The translations under genes were made by a program, and so were the position numbers. Below are positions 26,658 through 35,701 of a stretch of 64,000 nt of DNA, one piece after another (the first letter of the stretch is position 1; each line of letters starts with the position of its first letter). Source of the stretch: CAZHRC01 sp964533865. GTDB lineage: Bacteria; Bacillota; Clostridia; Tissierellales; Peptoniphilaceae. The DNA lies in the NCBI GenBank assembly GCA_964533865.1, contig CAZHRC010000009.1, positions 1 through 64,000 on the forward strand, read 5' to 3'. The notes below the pieces were generated by a model that saw only the letters and a program-made list of their open reading frames with translations, was not told the origin of the DNA and did no database searches.

Positions 26658-28171
26658 CGGGGACACTGATCGGTCTCAAAGGTTTTGATGTAGAGGTGGA
26701 AGCGGATATTATGAAGGGGTTAGCGGCATTCAACATTGTTGGACTTCCTGATGCGTCCATCAAAGAATCAAAAGAGCGGGTGCGTTCAGCGATTGGCAAT
26801 AGCGGTTATCGATTTCCGATCGGCCGCATCACCGTAAACCTTGCACCTGCCAACTTGCGAAAAGAAGGATCCCAGTTGGATCTGCCTATTGCCGTCTCTC
26901 TTTTAACCTCAATGGGGGTTATCGTGGTGCCTCCTGAGGAAAAAGTCGCTTATCTCGGAGAATTATCCCTTGACGGTCGTATTTCTGGCGTGGATGGCGC
27001 ATTGGCCATGGTGATCTCTTTGAGAGAATTGGGCTTTGAAAAATTTGTCATTCCTGTGGATAACGCTCAAGAATGTAGCCTGATCCAAGATGTGGAAATT
27101 TATCCTCTCAGGGACTTAAACGAAGTGGTGGCTTTTACCAATAAAGAACATGCATTTGAACCGATACAACCGACAACTTATGAGCTGCTAAAAAACGAGA
27201 AGGTTTACGATGTGGATTTTTCTGATATAAAAGGTCAGGAGCAATTAAAGCGTTCTTTGGAAATCGCTGCTGCTGGGGCACACAACATCTTGATCATAGG
27301 ACCGCCAGGTGCGGGCAAAACCATGGCTGCGGTTAGGATACCTACGATACTACCAGACTTGACTTTTGAAGAGGCGATTGAGTGCACAAAGATTTTTTCC
27401 GTGTCCGGTCAAATGAATCGTAGAAACCTCGTTCAGGAACGCCCGTTTCGGTCACCCCATCACACCGCATCGGCGGTAGCCCTTATTGGAGGAGGTCGCA
27501 TACCTAAACCTGGAGAGGTGTCTCTGGCACACAACGGAGTTCTCTTCCTCGACGAGTTACCAGAGTTTAGCAAATCCGTATTGGAGGTGCTGAGGCAACC
27601 CATGGAAGATGGAGAAGTTTCTATAGCGCGAGCTAATGCCTCTTTGAGTTATCCCAGTGATTTTATGTTGGTAGCCAGCATGAACCCTTGCTCTTGTGGG
27701 CACTTTGGCGACCCTTTACACGACTGTACCTGCACCACCCAACAGATTACCAACTACCTTGGAAAAATCAGCGGACCTTTGCTGGATCGCATCGATATCC
27801 ACATTGAAGTGCAACCAGTGAAACTTGACTCTCTCATGACCGATGGGCCTTCGATTTCATCGCATGATATGAAGGCTAGGGTAGAGAGAGCGCGGCAGAT
27901 GCAGCTTGATCGCTATCAAGGTGAAGCCATTGACTTCAATGGGCAGTTGAATTCTAAGTTGCTTAGAAAGTACGTCAAACTCTCTTTGGAAGTTAGCGAC
28001 ATTATGGAAAAAGCCTTTACCAAGTTTAACTTCACGGCGAGATCCTATACAAAAGTGCTGAAGATGGCGCGCACGATTGCGGATTTAGAGGGCTCTGTCG
28101 AGATAAAACCGGAACATCTGCTTGAAGCCATTCGCTATCGATCATTGGATTCAAAATACTTTGGACATTGA
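26639..28171 (+). CDS. YifB/ComM-family Mg-chelatase-like ATPase
   Basis: A 510-residue AAA+ protein. The N-terminal S5/Lon-like domain (about 1-170) carries GLPDASIKESKERVRSAI, Walker A is GPPGAGKT (221-228), then LFLDELPEFSKSVLEVLRQP and a Cys cluster (CSCGHFGDPLHDCTC) in the Mg-chelatase C-terminal domain. The ComM branch drives branch migration during natural transformation in Vibrio and Haemophilus; whether this Clostridial copy does so is not known. The TTG start at 26639 has a perfect GAGGAGGTGA 4 nt upstream, inside the preceding gene (19-bp overlap). Confidence 0.92.
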   Translation: MYSKTMTGTLIGLKGFDVEVEADIMKGLAAFNIVGLPDASIKESKERVRSAIGNSGYRFPIGRITVNLAPANLRKEGSQLDLPIAVSLLTSMGVIVVPPEEKVAYLGELSLDGRISGVDGALAMVISLRELGFEKFVIPVDNAQECSLIQDVEIYPLRDLNEVVAFTNKEHAFEPIQPTTYELLKNEKVYDVDFSDIKGQEQLKRSLEIAAAGAHNILIIGPPGAGKTMAAVRIPTILPDLTFEEAIECTKIFSVSGQMNRRNLVQERPFRSPHHTASAVALIGGGRIPKPGEVSLAHNGVLFLDELPEFSKSVLEVLRQPMEDGEVSIARANASLSYPSDFMLVASMNPCSCGHFGDPLHDCTCTTQQITNYLGKISGPLLDRIDIHIEVQPVKLDSLMTDGPSISSHDMKARVERARQMQLDRYQGEAIDFNGQLNSKLLRKYVKLSLEVSDIMEKAFTKFNFTARSYTKVLKMARTIADLEGSVEIKPEHLLEAIRYRSLDSKYFGH

Positions 28172-28181
28172 GGAGGGCTGT

Positions 28182-29384
28182 ATGGAGTTAAGTCGATTGA
28201 TTTCACTGTTGGAATCTGAAGACGCCATTGGTTTTTTTGAGCAATTGGTGGATTGTGCTCTTGAGCAAAAGGCGTCGGACATCCACATCGAGCCGCAGCG
28301 CGATCAGGTGCGCGTACGATTTCGAACGGATGGTCTCTTGCACACTGTTCTAAGTTTTGACACCGCCTATCAGTCGTTGGTGGTGACTCGGGTCAAAGTC
28401 ATGGCGGATATGGACATTGGTGAAAGGCGGTTGCCTCTTGACGGTCGTATCGAACATAAAGGAGCCAGTGGTTATGTGGATCTGAGGGTGTCTTCGTTAC
28501 CTACGGTTTATGGGGAGAAGATTGAGGTGCGGTTGCTCAATAGCGCCTACTACGCTCGATCGATCGATGACTTAGGTTTCTCCACGGACCAGTTGGCTAC
28601 GCTAAAGCGGATCACGCGCAATCCCAACGGGTTATTAATGCTGACTGGGCCGACAGGATCTGGGAAAACGACGACGTTGTACGCTCTATTGAGTTTGCTC
28701 AACAACGAATCTCGAAACATCTCCACCATTGAAAATCCAGTGGAATACAAACTCGACGGTATCAATCAAGTCCAAGTCAACGAAAAATCTGGGATGACCT
28801 TTGAGCGAGGCTTGAGGGCCTTATTGCGGCAGGATCCCGATGTGATCATGGTGGGGGAGGCTCGCGATAACACCACAGCTCAGATTACGGTGCGCGCAGC
28901 GATTACCGGACACTTTGTCCTTTCTACTCTCCACACGACAGATGCGATCTCTGCGATCCCAAGATTGTCCGATATGGGAGTAGAGCCGTATCTCATCGCA
29001 TCAGCAGTCACTGGCGTCGCGTCCCAGCGGTTGGTCCGAAAACTCTGTCCACACTGTCGCGAGACGGTTCGGATCTCGTCAGTGCATCTGCCTCTCGTCG
29101 AATCGTACGATGCCGACGGGGGAGATCGCATGGTATATAAAGCGGTGGGGTGTGAGAAGTGTCACGGCGGCTACTTGGGGAGAATGGGTATTATGGAAGT
29201 GTTTGAAGTGGATGGGGCGTTTAATGAAGCGATTAAATTTAAAAACACCCATCGCGAATTGGCAGCAATTGCAAAAAGCCAAGGATTTCAAACCTTGTTT
29301 GAAAGCGGATTGGCCAGAGTTTACGAAGGGGGAACCTCCATGGAAGAATTGATACGAGTCACCTTTGACTCAGGGGTGAGGTAA
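28182..29384 (+). CDS. PilB/GspE-type secretion ATPase (orphan)
   Basis: A 400-residue type II/IV pilus assembly ATPase. Walker A is GPTGSGKT (156-163), the Asp-box/Walker B region has LRQDPDVIMVGEARD, the His box is TLHTTDA, and the zinc motif pairs C289/C292 with C324/C327. It lacks the long N-terminal domain of full PilB. No pilC, pilin or prepilin peptidase gene is nearby, so its partner must be elsewhere or lost. I chose ATG 28182 behind GGAGGG rather than an earlier in-frame ATG inside yifB. It follows yifB by 10 bp. Confidence 0.88.
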   Translation: MELSRLISLLESEDAIGFFEQLVDCALEQKASDIHIEPQRDQVRVRFRTDGLLHTVLSFDTAYQSLVVTRVKVMADMDIGERRLPLDGRIEHKGASGYVDLRVSSLPTVYGEKIEVRLLNSAYYARSIDDLGFSTDQLATLKRITRNPNGLLMLTGPTGSGKTTTLYALLSLLNNESRNISTIENPVEYKLDGINQVQVNEKSGMTFERGLRALLRQDPDVIMVGEARDNTTAQITVRAAITGHFVLSTLHTTDAISAIPRLSDMGVEPYLIASAVTGVASQRLVRKLCPHCRETVRISSVHLPLVESYDADGGDRMVYKAVGCEKCHGGYLGRMGIMEVFEVDGAFNEAIKFKNTHRELAAIAKSQGFQTLFESGLARVYEGGTSMEELIRVTFDSGVR

Positions 29385-30292
29385 TGGATCTCAAACAACT
29401 CGAGATCTTTGTAGCTGTAGTCGAGTGTCAAAGTTTTTCGGAAGCGGCGAAGAAAATATTTCTCTCCCAACCTACCGTGAGTAGCAATGTGAAACAATTG
29501 GAACAGGAGTTCAACGTTCTATTGTTACAACGCACAACTAGGCAGCTTTCACTGACTTCAGAGGGGCAGCGGTTTTTCAAACACGCCAAACAAATCCTTG
29601 ACGCAACCTATGATCTCTACGATGAATTTGGCAGCGCGAAAACCGCGAGCCACCGGATTCTAATTGGAGGATCTACCATACCAAGCGCATATATTCTACC
29701 TCAACTGCTATCAGAATTTCAAAAAGCTTACGCGCCACTGCAATTTGAAATCAAACAAACGGATAGCGATGGGGTGATCGATGCCTTGATAGACCAGAAA
29801 GTCGATATCGGTTTTACAGGAATACACACGGATATTGAGCAATTGACGTGTGTCCCCTTTGCCAAGGATCGCCTGGTTATAATCACACCTCACACGCCAT
29901 ACTATGAAAAATTATTGTCTGGTCCTCATGCGTTTAAGCGATTGTTGGAGGAGCCAATCATCAATCGCGAAGTGGGATCGGGAACGACGAAACAATCGGA
30001 GCTGTTCTTAAAAGCCAATGGGGTGGAGGTGGATCGTCTCAACATCGTTTCGATTATGAACGATCAAGAGGCGATCAAACGTGGCGTTTCTAGTGGCTTA
30101 GGGATTTCTTTTATCTCTTATCGAGCAGCTCAAGATTATAAGGACCTGAAGAAAATTTTTGTCTATGAACCTAGCCATCCTATCGAAAGGAACCTTTATC
30201 TCGTTTACGATGGAAATAGGCGGTTCACTAAGGAGAAAAAATACTTTTTAGACTACGTGTTACAGCTCTGCAAAACATTGGATGAAACGTAA
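29384..30292 (+). CDS. LysR-family regulator (resembles selenium-metabolism group)
   Basis: A 302-residue LysR regulator with an N-terminal winged helix (MDLKQLEIFVAVVECQSFSE, FLSQPTVSSNVKQLEQEF) and a periplasmic-binding-like effector domain. The segments GGSTIPSAYILPQLLSEF and PFAKDRLVIITP resemble the LysR branch annotated as linked to selenium metabolism in Clostridia. The ATG overlaps the secretion ATPase stop by one base (TAATG). Opposite it, across a bidirectional terminator, lies an XdhC-like gene, whose family also serves (seleno)molybdenum hydroxylases. The link is inference. Confidence 0.85.
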   Translation: MDLKQLEIFVAVVECQSFSEAAKKIFLSQPTVSSNVKQLEQEFNVLLLQRTTRQLSLTSEGQRFFKHAKQILDATYDLYDEFGSAKTASHRILIGGSTIPSAYILPQLLSEFQKAYAPLQFEIKQTDSDGVIDALIDQKVDIGFTGIHTDIEQLTCVPFAKDRLVIITPHTPYYEKLLSGPHAFKRLLEEPIINREVGSGTTKQSELFLKANGVEVDRLNIVSIMNDQEAIKRGVSSGLGISFISYRAAQDYKDLKKIFVYEPSHPIERNLYLVYDGNRRFTKEKKYFLDYVLQLCKTLDET

Positions 30293-30293
30293 G

Positions 30294-30331
30294 AAACGCC
30301 TGGGAGAGAGGCCTCCCAGGCGTTTGATTTT
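30294..30331. terminator. Bidirectional terminator between convergent genes
   Basis: A 13-bp perfect stem AAACGCCTGGGAG / CTCCCAGGCGTTT with a 6-nt loop is flanked by A and T runs, so it can stop transcription of both the LysR gene and the minus-strand XdhC-like gene. Confidence 0.88.
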
Positions 30332-31346
30332 ACAGCTTTTCGATATAGACTTTCATTTTGCCTCCGCAGATCATTCCGCGATCTGAGGCGCCGTCATTGG
30401 TCAGGTCAGCTTCAATGATTCGAGGTTCTCCAGATGCGATGACGGTTTCGGCAACGGTTTGTATAAACTGTTCCACACATCCCCCGCCGATGGTGCCGTG
30501 CATGAGTCCAGATGCAGTGCGGATCATTTTTGTGCCTAACCCTCTAGGCGCTGAGCCTTTACGTTCGACTATGGTCATCAGAGCCATAGGTTCGCTGGAG
30601 TTTGTACGAAGGGCATCGAGTAAGGCTTTTGAGTAGCCGATTTCTGCTTTTTGAGCGTTCTTTTCTTCGATGATTTCGGCGATGATGGATATGGCGATCT
30701 CGATGGGGGTCTTCGCACCGATGTTGAGGCCAATAGGTGTGTGAACGGTGTTGAACTGTTCAAGGGAGTAGCCTTCTTCCAGAAAGCGTTCTTTTGTTTT
30801 ACGCACCCGATATTTGCTACCGATCATGCCCACATAGCCGTAGGGGCCATTTAGCACATGTCGAAGACAGGCTTCATCAGAGCTGTGACCGCGAGTAACG
30901 ATAATGTTATAAGTGTTGGGGGTCCCTTCTATTTTTGGAAGAGCGGTTTCAAAGTCTTCACAATAGACCACATCGGCACCTGCAGCTCGTGCAAGATCAC
31001 CAAAATCTTCTCTGTCGTCAAGTGCTGTGACGTGGATATCCATGTGTTTGAGTAGACGAATGACCTCGAGAGCAACGTGTCCAGCACCGTAGACGACGGC
31101 TTCTATTTCTTGAGCCAAAAACTCAACAAAGAATGTGGAGTTGTCAATGGTGATTAGGGTGTTGCGGGGGACGGCGATAAGTTTAGCTAATCGCTCAGCA
31201 AAATAGTCTTTTGAGCCTTCAATGGCAAAAATTTCTCCGTTGCAAACGATGGCTTTCTCACCGAGATGGTCGCCTTCGACGACGGTGACAATTAAGTTTT
31301 CTTCGATGTGTTCCACATCTGCAATGGTTTGATTGATTTCTTTCAT
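30330..31346 (-). CDS. XdhC-like molybdenum hydroxylase maturation protein, domains reversed
   Basis: A 338-residue protein of the XdhC/CoxI group, which inserts or sulfurates the molybdenum cofactor of xanthine dehydrogenase-type enzymes. The order is unusual: a short N-terminal segment (1-75), the Rossmann XdhC_C domain (GAGHVA at 87-92, TRGHSSDE, GMIGSKYR), then the CoxI-like domain (GSAPRGLGTKM 264-274, GTIGGGCVE 284-292, GMICGG 324-329). The textbook order puts the CoxI domain first. I chose the ATG at 31346, behind GAGGTGGT, rather than an upstream extension that has no ribosome-binding site. No molybdenum hydroxylase gene is in the window. Confidence 0.82.
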   Translation of the reverse strand: MKEINQTIADVEHIEENLIVTVVEGDHLGEKAIVCNGEIFAIEGSKDYFAERLAKLIAVPRNTLITIDNSTFFVEFLAQEIEAVVYGAGHVALEVIRLLKHMDIHVTALDDREDFGDLARAAGADVVYCEDFETALPKIEGTPNTYNIIVTRGHSSDEACLRHVLNGPYGYVGMIGSKYRVRKTKERFLEEGYSLEQFNTVHTPIGLNIGAKTPIEIAISIIAEIIEEKNAQKAEIGYSKALLDALRTNSSEPMALMTIVERKGSAPRGLGTKMIRTASGLMHGTIGGGCVEQFIQTVAETVIASGEPRIIEADLTNDGASDRGMICGGKMKVYIEKL

Positions 31347-31576
31347 TACTACCACCTCATCAGTATTATTAAGATCATCATACCACAGAGTTCCCGCCAA
31401 TCCTAGGTCCATTTGTGGGATTAAAGGCACGAAGAGATGGTATTGCTGGTACTTCAGGAGTGTAATGAAATGGAAGGAGTATACAACGCTCAGCGATGTG
31501 AGGAGGCTTGATGGCAAGCCAACCCTCCACAAACTATCAGGTGTCGCCATGATATCTTTTCACGAATGGAAAAAGA

Positions 31577-31605
31577 TTGACTTTCACCCTAATATACTTT
31601 AACAT
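31577..31605 (+). promoter_or_regulatory. Promoter of the MarR/ABC operon
   Basis: TTGACT (31577-31582), a 17-bp spacer and TAACAT (31600-31605) form a fair sigma-A promoter 28 nt upstream of the MarR start. Confidence 0.55.
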
Positions 31606-31613
31606 TTAAGTAT
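31594..31613. promoter_or_regulatory. Palindrome overlapping the -10, candidate MarR operator
   Basis: ATACTT-N8-AAGTAT covers the -10 hexamer of the marR promoter. MarR proteins bind dyads of about this length, so autoregulation is plausible. Not tested. Confidence 0.5.
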
Positions 31614-31632
31614 TGCTTTGAGGAGGTGGCCT

Positions 31633-32094
31633 ATGAACGAACAGGTGAAAACCTGCGGTGAAGTGTTGTCATTGATGCGACACATTCACCATAATATTAT
31701 GCACATTTACCAAGAAAGACTGGATAAGAAGGGGATGTATGTCGGTATGCCATACTTGATGGCGCTGATCGATAAGCATCCTGATTATTCCCAAAAAGAG
31801 CTCGCTGAGAAAATGCATTTTTCGGAGCCGGCGATGAGTACCGCGATAAAAAAATTGAAACAGAGAAAACTCGTTGATCAGGTGAGCTGCAAAGAGGATA
31901 TGCGCTTTCGTTCTCTTGTGCTTACGGATGAAGGGCGAAAGACCCTAGAGGGCGCCAAGGCAGTGATGAATGATCATCTCGAGGGAATGTTTGCAGGATT
32001 TGATCCGAAGGAGCGCCGGGCATTTGTCGATTATCTTACGCGCATCGCCGAGAATATTGAATTAGAAAAGTACGAGGAGGTGAAGGAATGTTAA
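31633..32094 (+). CDS. MarR-family transcriptional regulator
   Basis: A 153-residue winged-helix regulator (helix-turn-helix around YSQKELAEKMHFSEPAMSTAIKKL split about 55-80; wing around EDMRFRSLVLTDEGRKTL). It starts at ATG 31633 behind a perfect AGGAGGTGG and overlaps the first ABC gene by 7 bp. It most likely represses itself and the downstream exporter in response to a drug or metabolite; the ligand is unknown. Confidence 0.9.
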   Translation: MNEQVKTCGEVLSLMRHIHHNIMHIYQERLDKKGMYVGMPYLMALIDKHPDYSQKELAEKMHFSEPAMSTAIKKLKQRKLVDQVSCKEDMRFRSLVLTDEGRKTLEGAKAVMNDHLEGMFAGFDPKERRAFVDYLTRIAENIELEKYEEVKEC

Positions 32095-33815
32095 AGAAAA
32101 TAATTCCTTATATGAAAAAATACCGATTTTATGCCATTCTCTGTCCACTGCTCATGGTGGTGGAAGTCATGTCGGATATTTTTGTACCCTATATGATGTC
32201 GCTGATCGTCGATCATGGGATCACACAAAGGGATTTTGGCTACGTGCTAAAGATCGGTGGCTACATGGTGGGTTTTGCACTTTTTGCGATGGCAATCGGC
32301 ATTATCAGTTCCTATTTAGGGGCAAAGGCAGGGTATGGGTTTTCAGGGGAGCTTAGAGCCGCTGCGTTTCGCAAGGTACAAGATTTTTCTTTTGCCAATA
32401 TTGATCAAATGAGCGTTCCTTCGTTAATCACGCGATTGACGAACGACTGTGACACGATTGGCCAAGTGGCGATGATGTCGCTACGCATGGCGGTACGAGC
32501 GCCAGCGCTTTTGATTTTTGCATTGATTATGGCCATCAGAGTCAACGCCCAGCTCGCACTGGTTTTTGCCGTTTCTATTCCAGCTATTGCTATTTTTATC
32601 GCTGCGATTTTGAAAAAGGCACAGCCGATGTTTAAACGGTTGCAGAAAAAAGTCGATGGAATCAACGCTATCGTCCAAGAGGATCTCATTGGAATACGCG
32701 TCGTCAAGTCTTTTAATCGCCAAGGGTACGAAGAAGGTCGCTTTAAAAAGCGCAATGAAGACTTGCTTCAGCAGGCGATGAAGGCAATTTCTCTGATTGT
32801 CCTGCTTATGCCGATTATGAACCTCATCGTCTACATCACGATTATCGCTGTGTTGTGGATCGGAGGAAATCAAGTTATGGTGGGTACCATGGGTGGAGGA
32901 GAATTGATCGCTTTTGTTACCTATATCACCCAAATCATGTTGGCGCTCATGTTGTTGTCCATGTATTTTATGCAATATACACGTGGGAGTGCCTCTGCTG
33001 CCCGTGTGATTGAAATTCTTGAAACCGAACCAGAAATCCACAACCCTGAACACCCGATTGAAGCCGTAGCGGATGGGTCGATCGTCTTCGAAAACGTGAA
33101 TTTTCGCTATCCAGGGTATCGAGATAACATTTTAAAAGAGATCAACCTAGATATCGCATCAGGCGAAACTATCGGTATTATAGGTAGTACCGGATCCTCT
33201 AAAACCACTTTAGTCCAAATGATCCCCCGACTCTATGATGTGTCGGAAGGGACGGTCTATGTGGGGGGACACGACGTAAAAGACTATGACATGTCAGCGT
33301 TACGAGAAGAGGTCGCCTTCGTTCTTCAAAAGAATACCCTTTTTTCTGGGACTATTCGCTCCAATATGCTATGGGGGGATGAGAATGCTTCCGACGAGCA
33401 GATTGTTGAAGCGTTGAAAAACGCGGAAGCTTGGGAGTTTGTTTCCAAGTACGCCGACGGATTGGATCATCCAGTAGAACAAGGAGGAACCAATTTCTCT
33501 GGTGGCCAACGCCAAAGGTTGACCATCGCACGCGCTTTAGTGAAGCACCCGAAAATTTTGATCCTGGATGATTCGACGAGTGCGGTGGATATGACTACCG
33601 ACAAAAAGATCCGTGATACTTTTAAGACCAAACTTAAAGGAATCACTAAGCTCATCATTGCTCAACGCATAGCATCGATTAAAGAAGCTGATCGGATTAT
33701 CGTGTTGGAACAAGGAGCGGTGCAAATGGTAGGTACACACGCTCAACTCGCTGAACATTGTGATATCTACAAAGAAATACTCGATTCTCAACAGGAAGGA
33801 GTGATTGAAGGATGA
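32088..33815 (+). CDS. ABC exporter half-transporter, degenerate-site subunit
   Basis: A 575-residue half-transporter: six-helix membrane domain (about 1-320) then an ATPase domain. Walker A is GSTGSSKT (366-373) and the signature is FSGGQRQR. The catalytic Glu after Walker B is Asp (D495 in LDDST), and the switch His is Gln (Q526 in IIAQR). This is the degenerate-site pattern of heterodimeric exporters such as TM287/288, LmrCD and BmrCD. It pairs with the next gene, which overlaps it by 4 bp. Probably multidrug or lipid export. Confidence 0.92.
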   Translation: MLKKIIPYMKKYRFYAILCPLLMVVEVMSDIFVPYMMSLIVDHGITQRDFGYVLKIGGYMVGFALFAMAIGIISSYLGAKAGYGFSGELRAAAFRKVQDFSFANIDQMSVPSLITRLTNDCDTIGQVAMMSLRMAVRAPALLIFALIMAIRVNAQLALVFAVSIPAIAIFIAAILKKAQPMFKRLQKKVDGINAIVQEDLIGIRVVKSFNRQGYEEGRFKKRNEDLLQQAMKAISLIVLLMPIMNLIVYITIIAVLWIGGNQVMVGTMGGGELIAFVTYITQIMLALMLLSMYFMQYTRGSASAARVIEILETEPEIHNPEHPIEAVADGSIVFENVNFRYPGYRDNILKEINLDIASGETIGIIGSTGSSKTTLVQMIPRLYDVSEGTVYVGGHDVKDYDMSALREEVAFVLQKNTLFSGTIRSNMLWGDENASDEQIVEALKNAEAWEFVSKYADGLDHPVEQGGTNFSGGQRQRLTIARALVKHPKILILDDSTSAVDMTTDKKIRDTFKTKLKGITKLIIAQRIASIKEADRIIVLEQGAVQMVGTHAQLAEHCDIYKEILDSQQEGVIEG

Positions 33816-35641
33816 CCCATAAAAAACCAGATCAATTGACGCCAAATCGTCCATCAAAGACGTTGAAACGATTGTTTAGCTATTTCAGATTCAATAAAGC
33901 GTTATTCTTTGCGGGTGTTACTTTAATTGCCGTCGGTACTTTAGTCCAAGTGTTGGCAAATGGGCTCCTCAGTCCGATTATTGACAGTGTGACCACGAAC
34001 AAAAGCCTTGATGACCTTATTTTTTACCTTTGGGCTATGGCAGGCTTGGTGGTCATCGTCAGCATCGCCCAGTATTTTGGGGATCTCTTTATGGCAAAAC
34101 TCGCCCAAGAGACGGTATTTACCATACGCAACGATTTATTTTCCAAGTTAATGAAGTTACCCGTAGGCTACTTTGACAGTCGCACTCACGGCGACATTAT
34201 GTCGAGCTTTACCAACGACGTGGATATGCTCAATCAATCCTTGGAGCAGAGCGTATCCCAGATTTTGAACTCGGTGGTCACCGTCGTCGGCACGTTTATT
34301 ATGATGCTGATCTTAAGCCCTTCGCTCACGCTCATCGTCGTGGTGATGTTGGCGATCATCTTGTTGATGGTGCGCTATATCGGTTCGAAGAGTGCGGCGT
34401 TTTATCGTAGACGCCAAGGTTCCTTAGCGGATCTTAACGGCTATATTGAAGAATCGATGAGCGGACAGCGCGTTGTAAAAGTGTTTAATCACGAAGCGAA
34501 GACCATTGAGGAATTCGATGTGAAAAACGAAGATTTGAAACACAGTGCCACATTCGCTGCGACTTTTGGGGTGATGTTGATGCCTATTATAGGAAACCTA
34601 GCCTATTTGCTCTACGCTCTAGTGGCAATTTTTGGCGCTTTGAATGTCATCAATCACAAATTGACAGTGGGAAATATCGCTGCTTTTTTGCAGTATACGC
34701 GCACGATTACTCGACCGATAACCATGGTGTCGAATCAAATGAACACGTTGTTTGCCGCATTAGCTGGGGCGGAACGCATTTTTGATATTTTAGATGAAAC
34801 CCCAGAGATAATGGAAGGGGATGTCTCTTTGAACGAGGATTGCGCAGGTCCTAAAGATATGTGTTGGATGGTGACGCAGGAAGGCGGGCAGTTGGAGCGT
34901 GTTCCGGTCCAAGGGGATATTCGATTTTATGACGTGGACTTTGGCTATGTAAAAGAGACAAAAATTCTAAAGAACCTTTCACTGTACGCCAAGCCCGGCC
35001 AAAAGATTGCATTTGTCGGTTCGACTGGCGCTGGAAAGACGACGATCACCAACCTGATCAATCGGTTTTATGAAATTGATAGCGGTACGATTACAGTTGA
35101 CGGTATCGATATTAAGCGAATCAACAAAATAGATTTGCGTCGAACGATGGCCATTGTACTTCAGGATGTACACCTCTTTGAAGGGACGATTGCCGATAAT
35201 ATTCGCTACGGAAAACTCGACGCCACCGATGAAGAAGTGTATGAAGCTGCGAAGATTGCCAATGCGGATCACTTCATCATGCAATTAGAAGACGGCTACG
35301 ACACATTCATCGGCTCCGATGGTGGGATGCTCTCCCAAGGGGAAAGACAGTTGCTTTCCATTGCTCGTGCAGCAGTGGCAGATCCTGCGATCCTCATTCT
35401 CGACGAAGCGACATCTTCTGTCGACACGAGAACCGAGCAATTGATTGAAAAAGGTATGGACACCTTGATGCAGGGTCGAACCACCTTCGTCATCGCTCAC
35501 AGGCTATCGACGGTCAGGCGCTCCAATGCGATTATCGTTTTGGAACAAGGCGAGATTATCGAGCGTGGTGACCACGATGCTTTAATGGCACAAAAAGGAA
35601 GGTATTACCGATTAAACACAGGATCTATCGAATTGAATTAA
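33812..35641 (+). CDS. ABC exporter half-transporter, catalytic subunit
   Basis: A 609-residue half-transporter with a longer N-terminal extension, six membrane helices, then an ATPase domain. Walker A GSTGAGKT (403-410), Walker B with catalytic E532 (LDEATSS) and switch H563 (IAHRLST) are intact. The signature reads LSQGERQ rather than LSGGQ, which is the normal counterpart of a degenerate partner site. It completes the heterodimer with the preceding gene. A convergent terminator follows. Confidence 0.93.
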   Translation: MTHKKPDQLTPNRPSKTLKRLFSYFRFNKALFFAGVTLIAVGTLVQVLANGLLSPIIDSVTTNKSLDDLIFYLWAMAGLVVIVSIAQYFGDLFMAKLAQETVFTIRNDLFSKLMKLPVGYFDSRTHGDIMSSFTNDVDMLNQSLEQSVSQILNSVVTVVGTFIMMLILSPSLTLIVVVMLAIILLMVRYIGSKSAAFYRRRQGSLADLNGYIEESMSGQRVVKVFNHEAKTIEEFDVKNEDLKHSATFAATFGVMLMPIIGNLAYLLYALVAIFGALNVINHKLTVGNIAAFLQYTRTITRPITMVSNQMNTLFAALAGAERIFDILDETPEIMEGDVSLNEDCAGPKDMCWMVTQEGGQLERVPVQGDIRFYDVDFGYVKETKILKNLSLYAKPGQKIAFVGSTGAGKTTITNLINRFYEIDSGTITVDGIDIKRINKIDLRRTMAIVLQDVHLFEGTIADNIRYGKLDATDEEVYEAAKIANADHFIMQLEDGYDTFIGSDGGMLSQGERQLLSIARAAVADPAILILDEATSSVDTRTEQLIEKGMDTLMQGRTTFVIAHRLSTVRRSNAIIVLEQGEIIERGDHDALMAQKGRYYRLNTGSIELN

Positions 35642-35653
35642 GTGATCGTATAG

Positions 35654-35690
35654 AAAACGCCGACTCTCACTAAGAGAGTCAGCGTTTTAT
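35654..35690. terminator. Bidirectional terminator
   Basis: AAAACGC-c-GACTCTC / GAGAGTC-a-GCGTTTT around a 5-nt loop, with A and T flanks, separates the ABC operon from the convergent CofE-like gene. Confidence 0.85.
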
Positions 35691-35701
35691 TGGGTATGGG
35701 A

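Noticed and set aside
28122..28181. Upstream start of the secretion ATPase
   Set aside because: It lies inside yifB, without a ribosome-binding site; ATG 28182 follows GGAGGG.
31347..31550. 68-residue N-terminal extension of the XdhC-like gene
   Set aside because: The extension lacks a ribosome-binding site and family similarity; ATG at 31346 has GAGGTGG just upstream.
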